The notes beneath the pieces were generated by a model, which searched no databases, was not told the origin of the DNA, and was given only the letters and a program-made list of their open reading frames with translations. 6,459 nt of DNA from Roseitalea sp964606055 (lineage in GTDB: Bacteria > Pseudomonadota > Alphaproteobacteria > Rhizobiales > Rhizobiaceae), in the NCBI GenBank assembly GCA_964606055.1, contig CAZSFA010000157.1, positions 1 through 6,459 on the forward strand, in the 5' to 3' direction. Both the position numbers and the translations under genes were made by a program. Numbering within the stretch: the stretch's first letter is position 1; each line of letters starts with the position of its first letter. Below, one piece after another: positions 1 through 5,159 of this stretch.

Positions 1-2029
1 TATCCAAGAAGCTCCGCAGCTTCCGGCTTCGGCTTGGATGCTTCAGCTTGCGCAGCGCTTTCGCTTCAATCTGACGGATCCGCTCCCGGGTCACTGAGAA
101 TTGCTGACCCACTTCTTCGAGCGTGTGGTCGGTATTCATCCCAATGCCGAACCGCATGCGTAGGACGCGTTCTTCACGAGGGGTCAGAGACGCGAGGACC
201 CGTGTTGTGGTTTCGCGCAAGTTCGATTGGATCGCTGCGTCGACAGGCAGCAGAGCCGCTTTGTCTTCGATAAAGTCGCCGAGATTTGAATCTTCGTCGT
301 CGCCAATCGGCGTTTCGAGCGAGATCGGCTCTTTGGCGATTTTCAGAACCTTACGGATCTTTTCGAGCGGCAGGCCGAGCTTTTCAGCCAGCTCTTCCGG
401 GGTCGGCTCGCGGCCAATCTCGTGCAGCATCTGGCGCTGTGAGCGGACAATTTTGTTGATCGTCTCAATCATATGCACCGGAATACGGATCGTACGGGCC
501 TGGTCGGCAATCGAACGGGTGATCGCCTGACGAATCCACCAGGTCGCATAGGTCGAGAACTTGTAGCCGCGGCGGTACTCGAACTTGTCGACCGCCTTCA
601 TCAGGCCGATGTTGCCTTCCTGAATGAGATCGAGGAACTGCAGGCCGCGATTGGTGTATTTCTTGGCGATCGAGATGACGAGCCGCAGATTGGCCTCGAC
701 CATCTCCTTCTTGGCGATGCGCGCTTCGCGTTCGCCCTTTTGCACCTGATTGACGATGCGGCGGAACTCGGGGATCGAAATGCCGGTTTCGGTCGCCAGC
801 TCCTGGATCTCGGAGCGGATTTCTGCGATCGCCGGACGCTCGTTGCGGCCGAACTCCTGCCAGGTCTTGGACGGCAGGCCCGACACGCGCCCGATCCAGT
901 TGGGGTCGAGTTCGGTGCCCTGGTACTCCTTGAGGAACTCGTCGCGCCCGACGCCATAGCTCTCGGCCATGCGCCGCAGACGGCCTTCGTTCTGCATCAA
1001 ACGCTTGTTGATCGCATAGAGCTGCTCGACCAGCGCATCGATGCGCTGGTTGTTGAGCGACAGCAGCTTGACCTGCGTGATCAGGTCGTCCTGCAACTGC
1101 TTGTAGCGGCGCTTTTGCGACGCGGTCAGCGTCTCGCCGTCGGTGAGCGCGTTTTCGACCTGCTGGTCCTGCAACTTGCGCAGCTTGGCATAGGTGGAAG
1201 CGATGCTGTCGAAGGCGGCCATCACATCGTCGCGCAGTTCGGCTTCCATGGCCGCCAGCGACAGGTTGACCTCGTCTTCCTCTTCTTCCTCTTCCTCGCG
1301 GCCCTCGCCGCCGACATCGGTGATGTCGTCGTGGCGGCGCGGCTGGCGCAGCGCGCGTTCCTTCTCCTCGCGCTCCTTGCGGGCCTGCTCGATTTCCTCG
1401 GGCGTCGGCACCTTGGGCGCCTGCTTGGCCTCGGGGCCGGCATAGGTCGCTTCAAGGTCGATGATGTCGCGCAACAGAATGTTGCCTTCGAGCAATTCGT
1501 CGCGCCAGATGATGATCGCCTGGAAGGTCAGCGGGCTCTCGCACAGGCCGGCGATCATCGTCTCGCGGCCGGCCTCGATGCGCTTGGCGATGGCGATCTC
1601 GCCCTCGCGCGACAAAAGCTCGACCGCTCCCATCTCGCGCAGGTACATCCGCACCGGGTCGTCCGTGCGGTCGGTCGGCTCTTTCTTCTTGGTGGTGGTC
1701 GAAACGGCCGTGCCGGCCGACGTCGTCAGTTCGGTCGAGGTCTGGGCGTTCGCGGTGGGGTTGGCATCGCCTTCGCCTTCGGCATCATCATCCTCGATGA
1801 CGTTGATGCCCATGTCGGACAGCATGGCCATGGTGTCCTCGATCTGCTCGGAGGTCACCTCTTCGGACGGCAGAACCGCGTTGAGTTCGTCCATCGTCAC
1901 GTAACCGCGCTTCTTGGCGGTCCGGATCAACTTCTTGACGCTGTCGGCGCTCAAGTCGAGCAGCGGACCATCGGCGGGCGCTTCGGTCGCCGTTTCCGCT
2001 TCGGTGTTTTCTTTTTCTCTTGTCGCCAT
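1..2029 (-). CDS. rpoD: RNA polymerase principal sigma factor RpoD (sigma-70), missing only its last codon or two
   Basis: Primary sigma factor: binds core RNA polymerase, recognises -35/-10 promoters and melts DNA for housekeeping transcription. The frame is open without interruption for 676 codons from the ATG at 2029-2027 to the window edge. It ends with RSRKLRSFLD, the usual RpoD C-terminus, and the next codon begins with A, so a terminal Ser or Asn and the stop probably lie just outside. Visible domains: region 1.1 in about residues 20-85 (LNAVLPSEEVTSEQIEDTM); region 1.2 around DPVRMYLREMG (Met128); a long non-conserved region with an acidic run at residues 245-253; region 2 from about residue 440 (EMVEANLRLVISIAKKY), with the promoter-melting YATWWIRQAI at 494-503; region 3; and region 4.2 with the helix-turn-helix around SVTRERIRQIEAKALRKLK (Val646). 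Length fits alphaproteobacterial RpoD. It lies downstream of dnaG on the same strand. Third-position GC falls sharply in the last ~183 codons. Identity is essentially certain. Confidence 0.98.
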   Translation of the reverse strand, partial: MATREKENTEAETATEAPADGPLLDLSADSVKKLIRTAKKRGYVTMDELNAVLPSEEVTSEQIEDTMAMLSDMGINVIEDDDAEGEGDANPTANAQTSTELTTSAGTAVSTTTKKKEPTDRTDDPVRMYLREMGAVELLSREGEIAIAKRIEAGRETMIAGLCESPLTFQAIIIWRDELLEGNILLRDIIDLEATYAGPEAKQAPKVPTPEEIEQARKEREEKERALRQPRRHDDITDVGGEGREEEEEEEDEVNLSLAAMEAELRDDVMAAFDSIASTYAKLRKLQDQQVENALTDGETLTASQKRRYKQLQDDLITQVKLLSLNNQRIDALVEQLYAINKRLMQNEGRLRRMAESYGVGRDEFLKEYQGTELDPNWIGRVSGLPSKTWQEFGRNERPAIAEIRSEIQELATETGISIPEFRRIVNQVQKGEREARIAKKEMVEANLRLVISIAKKYTNRGLQFLDLIQEGNIGLMKAVDKFEYRRGYKFSTYATWWIRQAITRSIADQARTIRIPVHMIETINKIVRSQRQMLHEIGREPTPEELAEKLGLPLEKIRKVLKIAKEPISLETPIGDDEDSNLGDFIEDKAALLPVDAAIQSNLRETTTRVLASLTPREERVLRMRFGIGMNTDHTLEEVGQQFSVTRERIRQIEAKALRKLKHPSRSRKLRSFLD

Positions 2030-2034
2030 TGATG

Positions 2035-2044
2035 CCCTTACTCC
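2035..2044 (-). promoter_or_regulatory. Ribosome binding site of rpoD
   Basis: Reading the minus strand towards the rpoD ATG, GGAGTAAGGG ends five bases before the start codon. AAGGG has good spacing, and GGAG just upstream may be a second anchor. It supports the ATG at 2029 as the start; no earlier in-frame start with conserved sequence is seen. Confidence 0.65.
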
Positions 2045-2134
2045 ATGACGGACCGGCCAATTGCCGTACCGCCGCTGTCCGGTTTTGACGTGCGGGCATT
2101 GGCCCTTGCGCCGCATCCGACTATGCAAAGCTGC

Positions 2135-2151
2135 TTAAACTTCAATTAACC
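2135..2151. promoter_or_regulatory. CtrA-like binding site upstream of rpoD
   Basis: The sequence TTAAACTTCAATTAACC matches the alphaproteobacterial CtrA consensus TTAA-N7-TTAA exactly, including the common extension to TTAACC. It is about 106 bases upstream of the rpoD start in a locally AT-rich part of the gap. CtrA is the cell-cycle response regulator of this class. The match is seen directly; binding and the effect on rpoD are inferred from one motif. Confidence 0.45.
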
Positions 2152-2256
2152 CTAACGTTTTGCAACCGACTGCCATCGATTGCGGGTCCCCGATCATCAA
2201 AAACGTGTGCGCACCGCTCGTCATGAAGACGCGGCCGGCCACCACTCTTCTTGTCC

Positions 2257-2286
2257 GGGCCTGCATGCGCGACACGCGCAAGGCCC
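2257..2286. repeat. Bulged inverted repeat (hairpin) in the dnaG-rpoD gap
   Basis: An outer 6-bp stem GGGCCT (2257-2262) / AGGCCC (2281-2286) encloses a 6-bp stem TGCGCG (2266-2271) / CGCGCA (2275-2280). The loop is ACA, with a three-base bulge (GCA) on one side. No T-run follows on either strand, so it is not a classical intrinsic terminator. In the dnaG-rpoD transcript it could shield the dnaG 3' end, guide RNA cleavage or attenuate read-through. All these roles are inferred. Confidence 0.45.
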
Positions 2287-2327
2287 TGATTGTCCATGTC
2301 CAGACGCAAAATAGTGGCTGTTGACAG

Positions 2328-2376
2328 GAATCCAATGCTCCCATGAGCGCGATGTTGCGATTCAACGGCCTGAATC
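2328..2376. promoter_or_regulatory. Cluster of three GANTC (CcrM-type methylation) motifs
   Basis: GAATC at 2328-2332, GATTC at 2359-2363 and GAATC at 2372-2376 fall within 49 bases just after the dnaG stop. By eye, only a handful of other GANTC motifs occur in the rest of the window (for example at 288, 532, 2458 and 4741). In alphaproteobacteria GANTC is the target of the cell-cycle methyltransferase CcrM, and clustered intergenic sites often sit in regulated promoters. Methylation and function here are inferred. Confidence 0.4.
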
Positions 2377-2398
2377 GTGCCTTTTTCACCCTTCAGCA

Positions 2399-4318
2399 TC
2401 AAAAACTGCGCACCGGGCGCCCCGATTGGACGCCAAAGCCGTCAACCAGCGCCTCAAGACTCTGCTCGCGCCGCGTCTGGTCCTGCACCGACAACAGTCG
2501 GTTGTAGTTGATCTCGCTGGGGTCGCGCGCCAGCGCATCCTCGGCCGCCTTGAGTTCGCGGGACAGGCCACGGGCACGCCTGTGCAGAAGGAGCGCCTGC
2601 TCAAAGGCGGCGCGCGTGTCGTCGTAGGCGGCATCGGCGGTGAAGACCCACAGGCGCGCCCGACGCATCGTCGCATCGACGCGTTCGATCATCCCCGCAT
2701 GCGGGCGACATGCCGGCTCGGCCAGAAGGTCTTCGCGCAGCCGGGCGCCGCTTGCACCATGGGCCTCGAGCAGAGCGCCGCGCAGGCCGGCAAGGCCACG
2801 ATGGTCGAACTCGAGCGCGGCGAACGCGTCGAATGCTTCATCGATCAGATCGGGATGACACATCACGGCGCTGATCAGCGCGGCCTCGCGCAGGGGCAAT
2901 GCGGCATCGACGCCGCCGGACGCGGACACCAGACGGGACCGTGACAGCCGTTCGGACACCGCAACACGGCCACGCGCCATCGCCGGACCCGCGCGCCGGC
3001 GGTCGCCATCGGCACCCCGCGCCTTGCCGGCCGGCATTCCGAAGAACGCCTGCGTGCGCTCGCGCATGTCCTGGCTGTAGTGCCGGCGCACGGCCGGATC
3101 GCCGATCCGTTCGGCCGCCTCGCGCAAGCTGGCCTCCAACTGTGCCCGCCTTTCGGGCGTGTCGAAGGAGCGGCCGCCGGTTTCGCGCAGCCACAGAACG
3201 TCGGCCGCCGATCGCGCCTGGCCGATCAGCGTGTCGAAGGCCGGCGCGCCATCGGCCCGAACCAGATCGTCGGGATCCTTGCCATCGGGCAACATGGCAA
3301 AACGCATCGACTTGCCCGGCTTGAGCTCGGGCAATGCAAGGTCAAGGGCGCGATAGGCGGCGCGCAACCCGGCCTGATCGCCGTCGAAGCACAGCACCGG
3401 TTCGTCGGCGACGCGCCACAGTTTCTGCAACTGGCTTTCGGTGAGGGCCGTGCCGAGCGGGGCGACGGTGTTTGAAAAGCCCGCCTGGTCGAGCGCGATG
3501 ACGTCCATATAGCCCTCGACGGCAATCAACGTGCCGCCGCGCGCCGCCGTGCTGCGCGCCCGCCGGAAGTTGTAGAGAATGTCGGACTTGTGAAACAGCG
3601 GCCCTTCCGGCGAGTTGAGGTATTTGGCCGGCACGTCGGCGGACATTGCACGGCCGCCAAAAGCCACGACCCGGCCTTGCGCGTCCTCGATGGGAAACAT
3701 GATGCGATCGCGGAACCGGTCATAGGAGACCGGGATGTCCTCGCCATGGACGACCAGGCCGCACTGTTCGATCTGTTCCTTGGTTGCGCCGGCGGCGGCC
3801 AGGTGCGACTTGAGCGCCGAGCGGCTTGACGGCGCGTAGCCGAGGCGAAACCTGGCGATTGTCTGCGATGACAGACCACGATCGCGCAGATAGGCGCGCG
3901 CCGCGCTGCCCGCCTGCAACTGCAACTGGCTTTCAAAGAATTTGGCGGCCGCTTCGGCTACGTCATAGAGCGTTGCACGCTGCCGCTCGCGGGCTGCTGC
4001 CTGCGGGTCCGGCGCCGGCAGGGCCATGCCGGCCATCGATGCGATACGCTCGACGGCCTCGGGAAAGCTGACGCCTTCCAGTTCGGTCAGGAACCGAAAA
4101 TGGTCGCCCGACACACCGCAGCCGAAGCAATGGTAGCGCCCCTTCTTGTCCTCGCAGTGAAAGCTGGGCGTCTTTTCGCCGTGGAACGGGCAGCAGGCCC
4201 AAAAGTCGCCGCGCGAGGTGTTGGTCTTGCGCTTGTCCCACGTGACGCGCGTTGCGATCACATCGGAGATCGGAACGCGATCGCGGACTTCATCCAGAAA
4301 GGACTGCGAGAACCGCAT
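2399..4318 (-). CDS. dnaG: DNA primase DnaG
   Basis: Synthesises the short RNA primers for lagging-strand and initiating DNA synthesis, recruited to the fork by the DnaB helicase. The 639 residues show the full bacterial order. The N-terminal CHC2 zinc-binding domain has ligands Cys43, His46, Cys64 and Cys67 (CPFHGEKTPSF, then HCFGCG). The catalytic core includes RDRIMFPI at 205-210 and AFGGR at 219-223. The TOPRIM fold has Glu268 (VEGYMDV) and Asp312/Asp314 (CFDGDQAG), the metal-binding acidic residues. A Gly/Ala/Arg-rich linker lies around 425-475, and a helical, less conserved C-terminal part is expected to contact DnaB. The start MRFSQSFLDEVRDRVPISDVI is typical of the family, and GAGGTGAG lies immediately upstream as a slightly close ribosome binding site. 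No key residue is missing. yqeY is 126 bases upstream and rpoD 369 bases downstream, same strand. Confidence 0.98.
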   Translation of the reverse strand: MRFSQSFLDEVRDRVPISDVIATRVTWDKRKTNTSRGDFWACCPFHGEKTPSFHCEDKKGRYHCFGCGVSGDHFRFLTELEGVSFPEAVERIASMAGMALPAPDPQAAARERQRATLYDVAEAAAKFFESQLQLQAGSAARAYLRDRGLSSQTIARFRLGYAPSSRSALKSHLAAAGATKEQIEQCGLVVHGEDIPVSYDRFRDRIMFPIEDAQGRVVAFGGRAMSADVPAKYLNSPEGPLFHKSDILYNFRRARSTAARGGTLIAVEGYMDVIALDQAGFSNTVAPLGTALTESQLQKLWRVADEPVLCFDGDQAGLRAAYRALDLALPELKPGKSMRFAMLPDGKDPDDLVRADGAPAFDTLIGQARSAADVLWLRETGGRSFDTPERRAQLEASLREAAERIGDPAVRRHYSQDMRERTQAFFGMPAGKARGADGDRRRAGPAMARGRVAVSERLSRSRLVSASGGVDAALPLREAALISAVMCHPDLIDEAFDAFAALEFDHRGLAGLRGALLEAHGASGARLREDLLAEPACRPHAGMIERVDATMRRARLWVFTADAAYDDTRAAFEQALLLHRRARGLSRELKAAEDALARDPSEINYNRLLSVQDQTRREQSLEALVDGFGVQSGRPVRSF

Positions 4319-4379
4319 CTCACCTCACGCCAACTACATCGCGGGACCAATGCTCGTGCGATACCATTCCGGCCCAACC

Positions 4380-4400
4380 GCGTCATGTGACGCACGTGCG
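4380..4400. repeat. Two overlapping palindromes upstream of dnaG
   Basis: GCGTCA-TG-TGACGC (4380-4393) is an inverted repeat with 6-bp arms around two bases. It overlaps by three bases the perfect 10-bp palindrome CGCACGTGCG (4391-4400). Such dyads could be operators for a dimeric regulator or form a small RNA hairpin. No regulator can be named from the sequence. Confidence 0.4.
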
Positions 4401-4401
4401 C

Positions 4402-4431
4402 TGTGGATGATATCGGACTGTCTGTGGATAA
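4402..4431 (-). promoter_or_regulatory. Two DnaA-box-like sites upstream of dnaG
   Basis: On the minus strand, TTATCCACA (4431-4423) is an exact match to the strong DnaA box. TCATCCACA (4410-4402) differs at one position. Both face the same way and start 21 bases apart, close to two helical turns, which places them on the same DNA face. Their location directly before the primase gene suggests DnaA-responsive dnaG transcription. DnaA binding and its effect are inferred. Confidence 0.5.
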
Positions 4432-4444
4432 CCGACGCGCGGCC

Positions 4445-4894
4445 CTAGCGCAGCATGCCGCGCACTATGCCCGACGCCTTGGTGAAGTCCATCTGGCCCG
4501 GGAACTTCTTCTTGAGCTTGTTCATGCATTTGCCCATGTCGCGCAGACCCTCGGCGCCGGTGTCCTCGACGACGTCAGCGCAGGCCCGCTTGACCTGGGC
4601 TTCATCCATCTCGGCAGGCAGGAACTCGCGGATGACCTTGGCCTCGTAGCGTTCCTGGTCGGCCAGTTCCAGCCGGCCCGACTGCTCGTAATCGGCGACC
4701 GATCCGGCGCGCTGGGTCACCATCTTCAAAAGGATGTGCTGAATCTCGTCATCGGAGACCGGATCTCGACCGGCATTTCGGTTGGCGATGTCACGATCCT
4801 TGACCGCGGCGGCGATCAGGCGAAGCACGGCAATGCGGCACTTGTCATCGGATGATTTCGCATCCTTAAGGGCCGCATGAATGGCATCACGCAT
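4445..4894 (-). CDS. GatB/YqeY domain-containing protein
   Basis: Small cytosolic protein of the YqeY family, related to the C-terminal helical domain of GatB in the tRNA-dependent amidotransferase GatCAB. That domain contacts tRNA; the stand-alone proteins have no settled function and lack the amidotransferase catalytic parts. The 149 residues match the usual length. Family features are the N-terminal helix with VLRLIAAAVKDRDIANR (23-39), a segment PVSDDEIQHILLKMVTQR (45-62), IREFLP (88-93), and the C-terminal stretch ending KASGIVRGML. The start is supported by AGGAG (4901-4905) six bases before the ATG. It occupies the position upstream of dnaG-rpoD that rpsU has in enterobacteria, and may share their transcript. 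carA diverges from it. Family assignment is strong; role is unknown. Confidence 0.93.
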   Translation of the reverse strand: MRDAIHAALKDAKSSDDKCRIAVLRLIAAAVKDRDIANRNAGRDPVSDDEIQHILLKMVTQRAGSVADYEQSGRLELADQERYEAKVIREFLPAEMDEAQVKRACADVVEDTGAEGLRDMGKCMNKLKKKFPGQMDFTKASGIVRGMLR

Positions 4895-4900
4895 GTCCTA

Positions 4901-4905
4901 CTCCT
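4901..4905 (-). promoter_or_regulatory. Ribosome binding site of the yqeY-family gene
   Basis: AGGAG on the minus strand lies six bases before the ATG at 4894. The match and spacing are good, and they fix the start at 4894. Confidence 0.7.
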
Positions 4906-4920
4906 GGGCAAGCGAGGCGC

Positions 4921-4949
4921 ACAATAGCGGCGCGCAAAGCCGTGCGCAA
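4921..4949 (-). promoter_or_regulatory. Possible sigma-70 promoter for the yqeY-dnaG-rpoD cluster
   Basis: On the minus strand TTGCGC (4949-4944) and TATTGT (4926-4921) are separated by 17 bases. A start around 4914 would give a leader of about 20 bases containing the AGGAG site. Only the TTG of the -35 and four of six -10 bases match the consensus, so this is a weak prediction. Confidence 0.3.
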
Positions 4950-5159
4950 GCCTTCTTTGTACTTGCAAGCCATTGATATCATTTGTCTTTTTTGAGCATC
5001 CACAGTTGGCTCCACATCGCACCCATGATCTTTGCCATGGCGCTGGCCGGCGCGGCGTTGAGCCAGATCAACTGCCGATCACGGCCTTGATGCGATTGCC
5101 AAGGACGCTGATATGGTGTTTGCACCGACCAGCGACAATGCACAGATGATCACGCTTTC

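Larger units (their letters stand above)
2030..2398 (-). other. dnaG-rpoD intergenic region, probable leader and promoter region of rpoD
   Basis: This 369-base gap separates the dnaG stop from the rpoD start. Two minus-strand frames stay open across much of it, but their third-position GC is only about half where that was counted, against nearly 90% in much of rpoD, so I read the region as non-coding. It is more AT-rich than its surroundings near 2121-2165. It contains a CtrA-like site, three GANTC motifs and a bulged hairpin, each listed separately. I could not find a convincing -35/-10 pair for rpoD. The size and motifs suggest that rpoD has its own promoter as well as any read-through from dnaG; this is inference. 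Confidence 0.5.
4319..4444 (-). other. yqeY-dnaG intergenic region, probable dnaG promoter and control region
   Basis: This 126-base gap carries two DnaA-box-like repeats and two palindromes packed into 4380-4431, close to the yqeY stop. The remaining part (about 4319-4379) holds the dnaG leader. I see no clear -35/-10 pair and no intrinsic terminator with a T-run for yqeY. Co-transcription of yqeY and dnaG is therefore possible, with an extra control point before dnaG. Confidence 0.4.
4895..5159. other. Divergent intergenic region between yqeY and carA
   Basis: This 265-base region must hold the promoters for the leftward cluster and for rightward carA. Near yqeY there are three copies of a GGCTTGC-like word on the minus strand (from 4971, 4952 and, as GGCTTTGC, 4941), an 8-bp palindrome TGATATCA (4974-4981) and a T-run at 4988-4993. 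The carA-proximal part (5025-5163) is GC-rich and looks coding in places but is broken between frames; see the findings. I could not identify a strong carA promoter, arginine operator or riboswitch. Confidence 0.4.

Noticed and set aside
1271..1297. Repetitive CTC/TTC tract
   Set aside because: On the coding strand it encodes the acidic run at residues 245-253 of RpoD, a normal feature of the non-conserved region, not a separate repeat element.
473..2032. 519-codon open frame on the plus strand, antisense to rpoD
   Set aside because: It mirrors rpoD exactly, its composition (Leu, Arg, Gly and Asp rich, low complexity) is typical of the antisense of high-GC genes, and the minus-strand frame encodes an unmistakable sigma-70.
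2038..2046. Minimal ATG-GAG-TAA frame immediately before rpoD
   Set aside because: It overlaps the ribosome binding site sequence and is most simply explained by chance; no evidence that it is translated.
2321..2326. TTGACA, a perfect -35 word on the plus strand
   Set aside because: No acceptable -10 follows at 16-18 bases, and no plus-strand gene lies downstream.
2142..2402. Minus-strand frame of about 85 codons whose ATG overlaps the dnaG stop (TGATG)
   Set aside because: The overlap is suggestive of coupling, but third-position GC is near half, no family is recognised, and a second frame (2135-2389) is equally open. Probably a leader region, though conservation in relatives would reopen the question.
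2321..2944. 207-codon plus-strand frame running from the gap into dnaG
   Set aside because: Most of it is antisense to the dnaG C-terminal region and it has no domain signature.
4816..5022. Minus-strand frame of 68 codons upstream of and overlapping yqeY
   Set aside because: It overlaps the conserved N-terminus of the YqeY-family protein in another frame and is rich in Cys and Arg, as expected of a chance frame.
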